From positions 1 through 64,000 of the forward strand of contig JAYRLC010000004.1 of the NCBI GenBank assembly GCA_041905405.1: a stretch of 64,000 nucleotides of DNA. Reading direction: 5' to 3'. The notes below the pieces were generated by a model, which saw nothing but the letters and a program-made list of their open reading frames with translations, did no database searches and was not told where the DNA came from. The translations under genes and the position numbers were made by a program. The stretch is from RAM1 sp041905405 (GTDB taxonomy: Bacteria > Pseudomonadota > Gammaproteobacteria > Burkholderiales > Burkholderiaceae_C). Each line of letters starts with the position of its first letter. Within the stretch, counting starts at the first letter, position 1. Shown one piece after another: positions 6,943 to 15,288 of the stretch.

Positions 6943-7860
6943 TTACCGTGGCGTGTTCAGTCTGGCGCCCGCCACCGCCATCTCCACCCGCAGCACCGTC
7001 CCGTGCGTCGAATCGGTGCAGTAGAGCGTGCGCCGGTCTGCGCCGCCGAACGCGATGTTCGTCAGCGACGCGCCGCGCTCGCCGGTCAGCACTTCTTCGG
7101 CTTCGGCAAAGCGGTTGAGTACCCACACATAGCCCAGGCCCGGGTTGGCCACCAGCAGGCGGCCGCCTTCGTCCATGGCCAGTCCGTCCGGGCCGCTGGG
7201 GCCGTGCGACGTGAAGAACTGGTTGGCTTTGGCCACGCTGCCGTCGGGCAACAGCGGCATGCGCCACACGCAGTTGCCGCGCGTGGCGGCCACGTACAAG
7301 AATCGCTCGTCGTTCGACAGCACGATGCCGTTAGGGCTGGGCACGTTGTGCAACAGCAGATCCAGCTTGCCGTCGGGGCGCAGGCGGTACACGCGGCCCG
7401 TGGGGTCGTGCAGGCCGGTCTGTCCCTGGTCGGTGAAGTACAGGTTGCCCTGGCTGTCGAACACCAGGTCGTTCACGCCCTTGAAGCTTTCGCTGTTGCG
7501 CCGCGCCAGATAGGGGCGAACGCTGCCGCTCTGGATGTCCACGGCCATCAGGCCGTTCTGGTAGTCGGTCACCAGCAGCTCGCCGGCCGACAGAAACTTC
7601 AGGCCGTTGGGCTCACCGTCCCACTGCGCGACCAGGTCCCATTCGCCCCGTGCGTCAATGCGGAAGATGCGGCCGAACGGGATGTCGGTGACATACAGGT
7701 TGCCCGCCGCGTCGAACACCGGTCCTTCCAGGAACGAATCCGCCAGCCGGCCGCCCTGGTTCACGTCGGCCCATTCGCTGCGCACGCCGGTCTGCCGGTA
7801 TTTCGCCGGCATGGACGTGAAGATTTCGAACGGGCGGACTGTGGGCTGGTGCAGGTGCAT
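6943..7860 (-). CDS. SMP-30/gluconolactonase family protein
   Basis: The 305-residue protein is a six-bladed beta-propeller lactonase. Metal-ligand regions are visible: EGPVFDAAGNLYVTD with the first Glu, NDLVFDSQGNLYFTD, SPNGIVLSNDERFLYVA and GPDGLAMDEGGRLLVANPG, where the Asp is the usual catalytic base. Members hydrolyse sugar or hydroxy-acid lactones using one divalent metal. It is the last gene of the leftward catabolic cluster, separated from the preceding Bug gene by a long inverted repeat. No signal peptide is seen, so it is cytosolic. Confidence 0.85.
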   Translation of the reverse strand: MHLHQPTVRPFEIFTSMPAKYRQTGVRSEWADVNQGGRLADSFLEGPVFDAAGNLYVTDIPFGRIFRIDARGEWDLVAQWDGEPNGLKFLSAGELLVTDYQNGLMAVDIQSGSVRPYLARRNSESFKGVNDLVFDSQGNLYFTDQGQTGLHDPTGRVYRLRPDGKLDLLLHNVPSPNGIVLSNDERFLYVAATRGNCVWRMPLLPDGSVAKANQFFTSHGPSGPDGLAMDEGGRLLVANPGLGYVWVLNRFAEAEEVLTGERGASLTNIAFGGADRRTLYCTDSTHGTVLRVEMAVAGARLNTPR

Positions 7861-7882
7861 GGGGGATCGCGCTCGGTTTTTT

Positions 7883-8013
7883 AACCTCCGTACGCAGAGG
7901 GCGCAGAGGTTACGCAGAGGGCGCAGAAAAGAAAACCAAATTTTTTTTGAATTTTCTTTTTGAATTCTTCTGCGTCCTCTGCGAAATCTCTGCGCCCTCT
8001 GCGTACGGAGGTT
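7883..8013. repeat. Long inverted repeat with CTCTGCG units
   Basis: Outer arms of 26 bases (7883-7908 and 7988-8013) are perfect reverse complements. Imperfect pairing continues inward for about 20 more bases around an A/T-rich loop at 7926-7968. The arms are built from repeated GCAGAGG/CCTCTGC units. It lies between two genes of the same leftward cluster. It may be a mobile intergenic repeat and may also weaken read-through into the lactonase gene. Confidence 0.75.
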
Positions 8014-8024
8014 CTCAAGGACTT

Positions 8025-8993
8025 CTATTGACGCTCAAACGCGGTGCTGGCCGCCACCTTACCCCAGTTGGCCGTGGACTCTTTCAGGATGCGCGCGAAC
8101 ACGGCCGATTCCACCGCGCGCGGGTCGGCGCCCATGTCGGTGGCAAAGGTCTTCATGTCGGCGGTGGCCATGGCCTTGGCCACTTCGGTCTGCAGGCGGT
8201 CGATCACGGCGGCGGGCGTGCCCTTCGGCGCCCACAGGCCGGTCCAGTTCACCACGCCCGGCCATTTGACGCCGGCTTCGCGGAAGGTGGGCACGTTGGG
8301 CAGCGCGGCCAGCCGCGCTTCGCCGCTGACGGCCAGCATGTTCAGCTTGCCGCCCTTGACGTTGCCCATCAGGCCCGTGGTGGACGCGATCTGCGTGTCG
8401 ATGGTGCTGGACAGGATGGCCTGCGTCGCCTCGGCCGCGCCCTTGAACGGCACGTGCATGAATTTCACGCCGGCCGCCATGCCCAGCGCCTCGGTCGCAA
8501 AGTGCGGCGTGGTGCCGGGGCCGCCCGTGCCATAGGTCACCTTGGTGGGGTTGGCCCTTGCGTCCGCCACCATGTCGCCCAGTGTCTTGTAGCGCGACGT
8601 GCTGGACACCACCAGCCCCATGGGCGCAAACACGTAGGCCGACACGGGCACCAGGTCGGTGGTGGGGTCGAACGGCAGCTTCTTGAAGATGTGCGGGATC
8701 AGCGAGAACGTCGTGTCGTTGGCCATCAGCGTGTAGCCGTCGGCGTCGGCCCGCGCGACCTGCAGCGCGCCGATGGTGCCCGTGCCGCCGGGGCGGTTCT
8801 CGACAAAAAAGCTCTGGCCGGTCTGCTCGGTCAGCTTCTGCGCCATCTTGCGCGTGACCACGTCCACGGCGCCGCCGGGCGCGTAGGGCACGACGATCTT
8901 CACGGGCTTGGCGGGCCATGCCTGGGCGTGCGCGCCGGTGGCAAGCAACGCAGCGGCTGCGACGGCAGCCAGGGTGAGGGTGCGGCGGTTCAT
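8025..8993 (-). CDS. Bug-type (TctC-like) periplasmic solute receptor
   Basis: Of 322 residues, a signal peptide (MNRRTLTLAAVAAAALLATG, cleavage after AHA) is followed by the Bug hallmark AWPAKPVKIVVPYAPGG. Next come VENRPGGTGTIGA and a GGPGTTPHF segment that contacts the carboxylate ligand. Bug proteins bind carboxylates or aromatic acids for tripartite tricarboxylate transporters or act as sensors. No TctA/TctB membrane genes are in the window, so it is an orphan receptor. ATG 8993 fits the signal peptide. It follows the dehydrogenase gene by 22 bp. Confidence 0.9.
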   Translation of the reverse strand: MNRRTLTLAAVAAAALLATGAHAQAWPAKPVKIVVPYAPGGAVDVVTRKMAQKLTEQTGQSFFVENRPGGTGTIGALQVARADADGYTLMANDTTFSLIPHIFKKLPFDPTTDLVPVSAYVFAPMGLVVSSTSRYKTLGDMVADARANPTKVTYGTGGPGTTPHFATEALGMAAGVKFMHVPFKGAAEATQAILSSTIDTQIASTTGLMGNVKGGKLNMLAVSGEARLAALPNVPTFREAGVKWPGVVNWTGLWAPKGTPAAVIDRLQTEVAKAMATADMKTFATDMGADPRAVESAVFARILKESTANWGKVAASTAFERQ

Positions 8994-9015
8994 CTTTATT
9001 CCTTGTTCCTGTGCA

Positions 9016-9954
9016 TCAGGCCTGCGTTTCCAGGCGAAGTTCCAGCACGGCCAGCACATTGCGTGCGGCGGCCGTGCCCATGTTCACGTAGGCGTCGCGC
9101 GTGACGCCGCCGATGTGCGGGCTCAGGATGAACCCCGGCTGGTTCTGGAACGGGTGGGGTACCGTCATGGGCTCCACCGCAAAGCTGTCCAGCCCCGCCG
9201 CGGCCACCTGGCCCGACTGCACGGCCGCCAGCAGTGCGGCCTCGTCGATCAAGCCGCCGCGCGCGGTGTTCACCACCATCACGCCGCGCTTGCAGCGTGC
9301 CAGCGTGTCGGCATTCAGCAGGTTGCGGTTGTCCGCGGTCAGCGGGCAGTGCAGCGAGATCGCGTCGGCCTCGCGCCAGACCGTGTCCAGGTCCACGGCC
9401 TGTACATAGTCGGGCAAGTTCCTGGCATACGGGTCGTGGCCGATCACGCGCATGTCCATCGCATGCGCCATGCGCGCAAAGCGCAGGCCGATGGCCCCCA
9501 GACCTACAAGCCCGATCGTGCGGCCGGACAGCTCCACGCTCTTGTGCGTGGCCTTGTCCCAGTGGCCTGCGTGCATGCGCGCGTCGATCTGCGGGACCGA
9601 TTTGGCGCAGGCCAGCAGCAGCGCCAGCGCATGCTCGGCCACGGCCGCCGCGTTGGCGCCGACGGCGGCGCGCACTTCGATGCCACGCTGCGCGGCCGCC
9701 GCCTTGTCGATGGTGTCGGTGCCGCTGCCGTGCTTGGAGATCACGCGCAGCGACTTTGCTGCGTCCATGGCGGCGGCGCCCACCTTGCTGTAGCGCACGA
9801 TGATGGCCACGGGGTCGTGTTGCCTGCACAGGGCCACGATGTCGTCCTCGGTCGGCGTCTTGCCGGCATAGACGACGTCGAAGTCCGTCAGCAGCGCCAG
9901 TGCCTGCGGCGCCAGGTCGGCGGCGGTGACCAGCAGACGGGGCTTGGCCGTCAC
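9016..9954 (-). CDS. D-isomer-specific 2-hydroxyacid dehydrogenase
   Basis: The protein has 312 residues. The NAD-binding Rossmann motif is GLVGLGAIGLRFARMA with a downstream HDPY. Catalytic features are NTARGGLIDE (Arg), an acidic residue in the SFAVEP region and SPHIGG (His). It oxidises or reduces a 2-hydroxy acid against NAD(P). GTG at 9954 overlaps the stop of the RraA-like gene as GTGA, so the two are coupled. With the neighbouring aldolase and lactonase it suggests breakdown of a hydroxylated carboxylic acid. Confidence 0.9.
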   Translation of the reverse strand: MTAKPRLLVTAADLAPQALALLTDFDVVYAGKTPTEDDIVALCRQHDPVAIIVRYSKVGAAAMDAAKSLRVISKHGSGTDTIDKAAAAQRGIEVRAAVGANAAAVAEHALALLLACAKSVPQIDARMHAGHWDKATHKSVELSGRTIGLVGLGAIGLRFARMAHAMDMRVIGHDPYARNLPDYVQAVDLDTVWREADAISLHCPLTADNRNLLNADTLARCKRGVMVVNTARGGLIDEAALLAAVQSGQVAAAGLDSFAVEPMTVPHPFQNQPGFILSPHIGGVTRDAYVNMGTAAARNVLAVLELRLETQA

Positions 9955-10634
9955 AGCGTTTCCCCCTGCTTGAGCACGCCGGCCGTGCGCAGCGCGGCGT
10001 CCAGCCATTTGGCCGCTGTGTCGCCGGCCTGGATGGCGGCGATGCGTGCCGACTCGTCGGCCACCTTCTTTTCGGCCAGCGGGATCAGCGACGCGATCTT
10101 GTCGCGTTCGATCACCACCACGCCGTCGGCGTCGCCGATCACGAAATCACCGGGGTGCACCGTCACGCCGCCCACCGTCACCGGGTGGCCGATGCGCCCG
10201 CCCACGTTCTTGGTCGGGCCGTTGGGGTTGGTGCCCACGCTGAAGACCGGGAAGCCGATCTCCTCGATCTCCAGCGAATCGCGCACGGCGCCGTCCACCA
10301 CTACGCCGGCAATGCCCAGCTTGCGGCAGGCCGTGATCATGATGGTGCCCATGAGCGCCGAGGTCTGGTCGCCCTTGCCGTCGATCACCAGCACGTCGCC
10401 GGGTTGGGCCAGCGACATGGCCGCGTGGATCATGAGGTTGTCGCCGGGACGCACCTCCACGGTCAGCGCCGTGCCGGCCAGCTTCATGCTGGGGCGCAGC
10501 GCGCTGATGCGGCCGTGCAGCGCGCCGCGGCGGCCGGCCACGTCGGCCAGGATCGCGGCCTGGAACTGCGCGGCCTGCTGCACCACGCTGGCGGGCACGC
10601 GGTCGAAGTTGCGGACGATGTCGGGAAGGCTCAT
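9951..10634 (-). CDS. RraA-like / HMG-type class II aldolase
   Basis: The 227-residue protein has the family core GDVLVIDGKGD, GTIMITACRKLGIAGVVVDG and AVRD. In the aldolase branch, an Asp and Arg here hold the divalent metal and pyruvate enolate. That branch cleaves 4-hydroxy-4-methyl-2-oxoglutarate or 4-carboxy-4-hydroxy-2-oxoadipate to pyruvate; another branch regulates RNase E. The context with a hydroxyacid dehydrogenase and Bug receptors favours the aldolase. ATG 10634 starts the usual N-terminal helix. Confidence 0.8.
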   Translation of the reverse strand: MSLPDIVRNFDRVPASVVQQAAQFQAAILADVAGRRGALHGRISALRPSMKLAGTALTVEVRPGDNLMIHAAMSLAQPGDVLVIDGKGDQTSALMGTIMITACRKLGIAGVVVDGAVRDSLEIEEIGFPVFSVGTNPNGPTKNVGGRIGHPVTVGGVTVHPGDFVIGDADGVVVIERDKIASLIPLAEKKVADESARIAAIQAGDTAAKWLDAALRTAGVLKQGETL

Positions 10635-10657
10635 GGGTGTTGTCGCTATGGAAAAGT

Positions 10658-11647
10658 TCAGTCGATCTTGGCGCCCGATTCCTTCACGACCTTGCCCCAT
10701 TTGGCGATGTCGCTCTGGATCAGCTTGCCGAACTGCGCGGGCGAGCTGGGCGTGACGTCCACGCCCTGGTCGTCCATCTTCTTGCGCAGCTCGTCATTGG
10801 CCAGTGCCTTGGTCACTTCGGCGGCGATCTGGTTCACGATCTCGGGCGGCAGCTTGGCCGGGCCCAGCAGGCCGAACCAGGTGGCGGCCTCGAAGTTCTT
10901 CAGGCCGGTCTCGGCCACCGTGGGCGTCTGGGGCAGGTCGTCCACGCGCTTGAGCGAGGTGACGGCCAGGGGGCGCAGCTTGCCGCTCTTGACGTGGCCG
11001 ATCAGCGTGGGCACGGACGACACATACAGCTGCACGGCCCCGCCGATCACGTCGTTGATGCCCTGCGACGCGCCCTTGTACGGGATGTGCGTGAGCTTGG
11101 TGCCGGACTCGCGCTGGAACAGTTCGGTCGTCAGGTGCGCCACCGTGCCGTTGCCCGACGTCGCGTAGTTGATGGTGCCCGGTTTGGCCTTGGCAGCGGC
11201 GATCACGTCGGCCAGCGTCTTGTACGGCGAATCGGCCGACACGACGATCAGCATGGGCGAGCTGCCCACCAGCGAAATGGGCGTCAGGTCCTTCACCGGG
11301 TCGTAGGGCAGCTTGCTGTACAGCGACGGGTTGATCGCCAGGTTGCTGGTCTGGCCCAGCACCAGCGTGTAGCCGTCGGCGGCCGACTTGGCCGCCGCGT
11401 CCACGCCCAGGTTGCCACCGGAGCCGGGGCGGTTGTCCACCACGAAGGCCCAGCGCGTGTTCTGTGTGATGCGCCCGGACACTTCGCGCGCAATGATGTC
11501 GGTGCCGCCGCCGGCCGGGAACGGCACGACCAGGCGGATGGGTTTGTTGGGCCAGCTTTGGGCCAGGGCGCCAGTGGCGCACAGCAGGACGGCGGCGGAT
11601 GCGAACGTGGCCAGGGCGGCCCGGCGTGTGGCGTGAGCGGGGATCAT
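10658..11647 (-). CDS. Bug-type (TctC-like) periplasmic solute receptor, first gene of cluster
   Basis: The protein has 329 residues. The signal peptide contains a twin Arg but ends in a standard ATGALAQ cleavage site. SWPNKPIRLVVPFPAGGGTD and VVDNRPGSGGNLG are Bug signatures, and SGNGTVAHL is the ligand loop. It heads the leftward cluster, divergent from the LysR gene across 94 bp. It is clearly paralogous to, but not a close copy of, the receptor at 8025-8993. The ligand is probably a carboxylate handled by the enzymes behind it. Confidence 0.9.
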   Translation of the reverse strand: MIPAHATRRAALATFASAAVLLCATGALAQSWPNKPIRLVVPFPAGGGTDIIAREVSGRITQNTRWAFVVDNRPGSGGNLGVDAAAKSAADGYTLVLGQTSNLAINPSLYSKLPYDPVKDLTPISLVGSSPMLIVVSADSPYKTLADVIAAAKAKPGTINYATSGNGTVAHLTTELFQRESGTKLTHIPYKGASQGINDVIGGAVQLYVSSVPTLIGHVKSGKLRPLAVTSLKRVDDLPQTPTVAETGLKNFEAATWFGLLGPAKLPPEIVNQIAAEVTKALANDELRKKMDDQGVDVTPSSPAQFGKLIQSDIAKWGKVVKESGAKID

Positions 11648-11741
11648 GCTTGTCTCCTTGGTTTAGTGAGCGAAGTATGGGTTGCCGATCACCCACGGTC
11701 CAATCGATAATTTCTTCCGATTCATCAATCTGGCTTTTGCA
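11648..11741. promoter_or_regulatory. Divergent promoter region with weak LysR-type dyad
   Basis: The gap between the Bug operon and lysR contains an AT-rich stretch at 11704-11730 with ATCGATAAT facing ATTCATCAAT, an imperfect dyad of the T-N11-A kind favoured by LysR regulators. The arrangement is the classical one for a LysR protein that controls the divergent operon and itself. The exact site is not certain. Confidence 0.4.
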
Positions 11742-12638
11742 ATGGACCTGCGTGACCTGCGCTACTTCGAAACGATTGCCGAGCTGCAGCACATGGGCCG
11801 CGCGGCGGCCCAGCTCCACCGCACCCAGCCCGCGCTGACCAGCAGCGTGCGCCGGCTTGAAGAAGCCTGCGGCGCGCCGCTTTTCGAGCGGGCGGGCCGG
11901 GGCATCCGCCTGACGCCGGCGGGGCGGGTGCTGCTGAAATGGGCGCAGCGCATGCGGTTCGACGTGGAAGACGCGCGGCGCGAGATCGCCGCGATCGGCC
12001 GGGGCCTGGCGGGGCACGTGCGCATCGGCATCGTGCCCACGGCCGCCCAGTTCCTGCTGCCGGCGGCCGCGCGCCAGCTGTTGCAGGAAGGGCCTGACGT
12101 GACCCTGCGCACGGTGGTGGGGCTGGTGGAAACGCTCAAGCCGCTGCTGCGCCAGGGCGAGATTGACCTTATGGTCGGCAGCGAGACCGCGGCCGCCGCG
12201 CCGGGCTTCGTGTCGCGCGTGCTGTCCGAGGACGCCATCGTGGTGGCCGCCGCGGCCAACCACGAGCTGTTTCGCAGCAGGACGACGCCGACGCTGAAGG
12301 ACCTGTCACGCTACCGCTGGGTGCTGCAGCCGCCCGGCGCGCCCACGCGCGACTGGCTGGACCACGTGTTCGACCGCCGCCGCCTGCCGCGTCCCAACGT
12401 GCAGGTGGAAAGCACCATGTTGCTGATGCTGCCCACGCTGATCGAGCAGACGGGCCTGCTCAGCTTCATCTCGCGCCACCACCTGAGCGCGCGGCCGGGG
12501 CGCACGGGGCTCAAGGAGATTCCGCTGCGCGAAGCCACCATGCGGCGGCGGCTGGTGGTGACTTACCGCGATGGCGCCTATCTGCCGCCGGCGGCGGTGC
12601 GGCTGACGGAGATCCTGTCGGCCGTCCAGTCGGTTTAG
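11742..12638 (+). CDS. LysR-family transcriptional regulator
   Basis: The 298-residue protein has an N-terminal winged helix-turn-helix (MDLRDLRYFETIAELQHMGR, then LHRTQPALTSSVRRLEEACG and RLTPAGRVLL). A periplasmic-binding-like effector domain runs from about residue 90 (GHVRIGIVP). ATG 11742 begins the normal LysR N-terminus. It is transcribed away from the Bug/aldolase/dehydrogenase cluster and most likely activates it on binding the substrate or an intermediate. Its last 4 bases overlap the end of cheZ, which is convergent. Confidence 0.9.
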   Translation: MDLRDLRYFETIAELQHMGRAAAQLHRTQPALTSSVRRLEEACGAPLFERAGRGIRLTPAGRVLLKWAQRMRFDVEDARREIAAIGRGLAGHVRIGIVPTAAQFLLPAAARQLLQEGPDVTLRTVVGLVETLKPLLRQGEIDLMVGSETAAAAPGFVSRVLSEDAIVVAAAANHELFRSRTTPTLKDLSRYRWVLQPPGAPTRDWLDHVFDRRRLPRPNVQVESTMLLMLPTLIEQTGLLSFISRHHLSARPGRTGLKEIPLREATMRRRLVVTYRDGAYLPPAAVRLTEILSAVQSV

Positions 12639-13270
12639 AACCCCAGGCTCTCCAGCAGGTCGTCCACCTGCGCCTGGTTGGTGACCACGTCGGAGCGTTC
12701 AGGCGCGTCGTGCACGGGTCCGTTCATGAAGCCTTCGTGCGGGGCGGCCGAGAACTGCGGACGCTGGTCGGGCGGCGTGGTTTCCAGCAGCAGCTTGACC
12801 AGCGACTCTTCCAGCGTGGCGGCTACCTCCACCACCTTGCGAACGGTCTGGCCGGTCAGGTCGTGAAAGTCCTGCGCCAGCATGATGTCACTCAGCTGCC
12901 CCGTCGTGACCTGGGCATTGGCCTTGACCTGGTCGATGAAGTTCAGCATGTCGCCGCGCGCCACCGTGCCCACCGGGTCGGTCTTGAGCGCGGCTGCGAC
13001 CTTGTCGGCTTCGGCCACCAGCGCGTCCTGCTGGCCTTGCGCCGCGTCCACGGTGTTCAGCACCTTCTCGGCGGCTTCGCCGGTGAGTTTGGCGATGAAG
13101 TTCAGCCGCGAACGTGCGTCCGGCAGCGCGCCCAGCGACTGCTCGATCGGCTTGTGATAGCCCAGCTGCTGCAATGCGTCATGCAGCACGCGCGTGAGCT
13201 CGCCGATGCGCTTGTGGACGTCCGGCGCCAGGTTGGCTTCCGGGTTGATGGGGGTAGTTTGGGCAACCAT
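12635..13270 (-). CDS. cheZ: CheZ, phosphatase of CheY-P
   Basis: The 211-residue protein is mostly helical. The catalytic helix region reads DIMLAQDFHDLTGQTVRKVV, where the Gln inserts into the CheY active site. The C-terminal tail NQAQVDDLLESLGF is the CheY-binding helix. It removes phosphate from CheY and so ends the motor signal. It lies 8 bp after cheY in the leftward motility unit. Confidence 0.95.
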   Translation of the reverse strand: MVAQTTPINPEANLAPDVHKRIGELTRVLHDALQQLGYHKPIEQSLGALPDARSRLNFIAKLTGEAAEKVLNTVDAAQGQQDALVAEADKVAAALKTDPVGTVARGDMLNFIDQVKANAQVTTGQLSDIMLAQDFHDLTGQTVRKVVEVAATLEESLVKLLLETTPPDQRPQFSAAPHEGFMNGPVHDAPERSDVVTNQAQVDDLLESLGF

Positions 13271-13278
13271 GGCGGACC

Positions 13279-13677
13279 TCAGGCGGGAACGGCAAGCTTT
13301 TGCAGAATTTTGGCGACCTTCTCTTCCAGCGTCGCCTTGGTGAAAGGCTTGACGATGTAGCCGGAGGCGCCGGCCTGGGCGGCCATGACGATGTCTTCCT
13401 TGCGCGCCTCGGCCGTGATCATCAGCACCGGAAGGTGCTTCAGCGTGGCGTCCGCACGCACCTGGCTGAGCAGCTCGAAGCCGTTCATGTTGGGCATGTT
13501 GATGTCGGTCACCACGAAGTCGAACGAGCTGTTGCGCAGCTTCTGCAGCGCGGCGACGCCGTCTTCGGCCTCGTCGGCGTTGGCATAGCCCGCCTCTTTC
13601 AGCAGGTTGCGCACGATGCGCCGCATGGTGGAAAAGTCGTCCACGATCAGGAATTTGAGGTCAGTGGGTGCGGGCAT
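13279..13677 (-). CDS. cheY: CheY chemotaxis response regulator
   Basis: This 132-residue single receiver domain has acidic pair Asp13/Asp14 (VDDFSTMRR), phospho-acceptor Asp58 (VVTDINMPNMNG), the switch Thr in MITAEARKED and Lys in IVKPFTKA. Phospho-CheY binds FliM and changes rotation. A GGAGG site precedes ATG 13677, which lies inside the end of motB (17-bp overlap). Direct coupling with cheZ is typical. Confidence 0.95.
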   Translation of the reverse strand: MPAPTDLKFLIVDDFSTMRRIVRNLLKEAGYANADEAEDGVAALQKLRNSSFDFVVTDINMPNMNGFELLSQVRADATLKHLPVLMITAEARKEDIVMAAQAGASGYIVKPFTKATLEEKVAKILQKLAVPA

Positions 13678-14686
13678 GAGGAGCCTCCGGAGCGGTTGTG
13701 GGTGTTGCGGGGGTTGGGGGAGTGGAAGCCGCGGCAGCCCTGGCGGCCTGCACGGCATCGGGCGCGTCGCGGGACAGAAGCTGTTCCAGCGCCTGGGTTT
13801 CGGAAACGGGTACTTCGGCGCCGCGGGCATAGCGTTCCTGCCCGACGCGGCCCAGCACCAGGATGGAGATGCGGCGGTTCATGGGGTTCAGCGTGTCATC
13901 GGCCGCGAAAGGCACCGACGAGCCCATGCCCAGCACGCGCACCACGCGGTCCTCGCGCAGGCCGCCCGCCAGCAGCTCGCGGCGCGAAGCGTTGGCGCGG
14001 TCGGCGGACAGCTCCCAGTTGGAATAGCCGCGCTCGCCGCCGCTGTAGGGTGACGCGTCGGTGTGACCGGACAGGATCACGCGGGCGTCCTCGCTGTCCA
14101 GCAGGCGGCCGATGCTGCGCAGCAGCTCGCGCATATAGTCCTTCACGCGGGGGCTGCCCACGTCGAACATGGGGCGGCCCTGGTCATCCACGATCTGCAC
14201 GCGCAGGCCGTCGGCCGTTACGTCCATGCGGATCTGCTGGCGCAGCCCGGCCAGCGCCGGGTTGGCCTGGATGGCCTGGTCCAGCCGGGCGCGGACCTCG
14301 TTCATGCGGTCGGCGTCGCGCGACTGGATCTCGGCGCGCAGGGCCTGCAGGTTGATGTTGCGGGCGGGCGCCTGAACGTCGCCGTTCTTGACGTTGCCGG
14401 CGCTGCGCGTGAGCGAACCGCCGCCGCCCTTGAGGATGCTGGAGCTGTCGCCCGAGCCGCTGCCGCCAGCCATGGCGATCTTCAGCGGACTCTGGAAATA
14501 TGAGGCAATGCCGCGCAGGTCGCCCTGCGATGTGGAGCCCAGCAGCCACATGAGCAGGAAGAACGCCATCATGGCCGTCACGAAGTCCGCGTACGCGATC
14601 TTCCAGGCGCCGCCATGGTGGCCGCCGTGGCCGCCTTTCTTGACGCGCTTGATGATGATGGGCTGGAGTTTTCCGCCGGCGGCCAT
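13661..14686 (-). CDS. motB: MotB, flagellar stator peptidoglycan anchor
   Basis: The protein has 341 residues. A basic N-terminus precedes one membrane helix, AYADFVTAMMAFFLLMWLLG, with the proton-accepting Asp34. The OmpA-like domain (VILSGHTDASPY, ELSADRANASRREL) binds peptidoglycan. A Pro/Ala/Thr-rich tail ends the protein. It forms the stator with MotA. Unlike the usual motAB operon, it is separated from motA by about 600 bp and has its own sigma-28-like promoter at 14718-14744. Confidence 0.95.
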   Translation of the reverse strand: MAAGGKLQPIIIKRVKKGGHGGHHGGAWKIAYADFVTAMMAFFLLMWLLGSTSQGDLRGIASYFQSPLKIAMAGGSGSGDSSSILKGGGGSLTRSAGNVKNGDVQAPARNINLQALRAEIQSRDADRMNEVRARLDQAIQANPALAGLRQQIRMDVTADGLRVQIVDDQGRPMFDVGSPRVKDYMRELLRSIGRLLDSEDARVILSGHTDASPYSGGERGYSNWELSADRANASRRELLAGGLREDRVVRVLGMGSSVPFAADDTLNPMNRRISILVLGRVGQERYARGAEVPVSETQALEQLLSRDAPDAVQAARAAAASTPPTPATPTTAPEAPHARTH

Positions 14687-14717
14687 GATGGGTGTCCTTG
14701 CATGAAAGCTTTCCTGC

Positions 14718-14744
14718 TTTTCGGCCCGGCGCCGCGGGACTTGA
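14718..14744 (-). promoter_or_regulatory. Sigma-28-like promoter of motB
   Basis: On the minus strand it reads TCAA-N15-GCCGAAAA, about 30 bp before the motB start. The consensus for FliA is TAAA-N15-GCCGATAA. The same TCAAGTC beginning and GCCGAAA end recur before motA, which makes chance less likely. Confidence 0.6.
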
Positions 14745-15288
14745 GAGACACAAGTGGGGCATCCGTTCGTTGGGTGCGCGCGCCACGTGTTCCCGGTAGC
14801 GTGGTGTTCATCACCCCCCCCGACCCGCGACCACCATGCACATCCAGTCAGCCAGATCCAGGCCCCGCAGCCTCAGCGATCCCGGCGTCTGCAGGCAACC
14901 GACCGCTGCGCGGGCCTTTGGACCGCAGCCGGTTCAATCTGGATGAAAGCATCAACGCACCAGGAAAAGGTCGTGCTGCCGGTCGAAACCGCGCAGAGCT
15001 ACGACCGCACCGAGCAGGTCTACAAGATCGCGGTGCGTGGGCCTCGGTGCTCAGCCGCTGATCGAGCCACTCAGTCCGGATCCTGATCTCGCGATCTGGC
15101 ATATGGCCTACCGGCCCCAGGCGGTTTCAGCGGCGATCTGGCCCCGTGCATGCAATTGCCCGGTGTTCCCCCCGATCTCCTGGGAAGCGGGTCATTTATC
15201 TGCTTGAAAAAAGGCAGCCCGATCGTGCCGGTGCTGACCCGGCTGGTGGGCAAGTACCTGCTGGCATGCGACCGGTGAGCGGTGAAGA
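14745..15288. other. motA-motB spacer with possible gene remnant
   Basis: No intact gene is supported here. Plus-strand reading gives protein-like pieces in different frames: one from ATG 14943 (KVVLPVETAQSYDRTEQVYK), one at 15045-15198 (PLIEPLSPDPDLAIWHMAYR), and one at 15152-15280 ending in PIVPVLTRLVGKYLLACDR. They may be a decayed gene broken by frameshifts. A short GGCA/TGCC hairpin with a T-run in the leftward sense at 15207-15229 may end motA transcription. Confidence 0.35.

Noticed and set aside
7883..8013. Short repeated units that could be mistaken for a CRISPR array
   Set aside because: Units are 7-9 bases, touch one another and form an inverted repeat; there are no regular spacers or cas genes.
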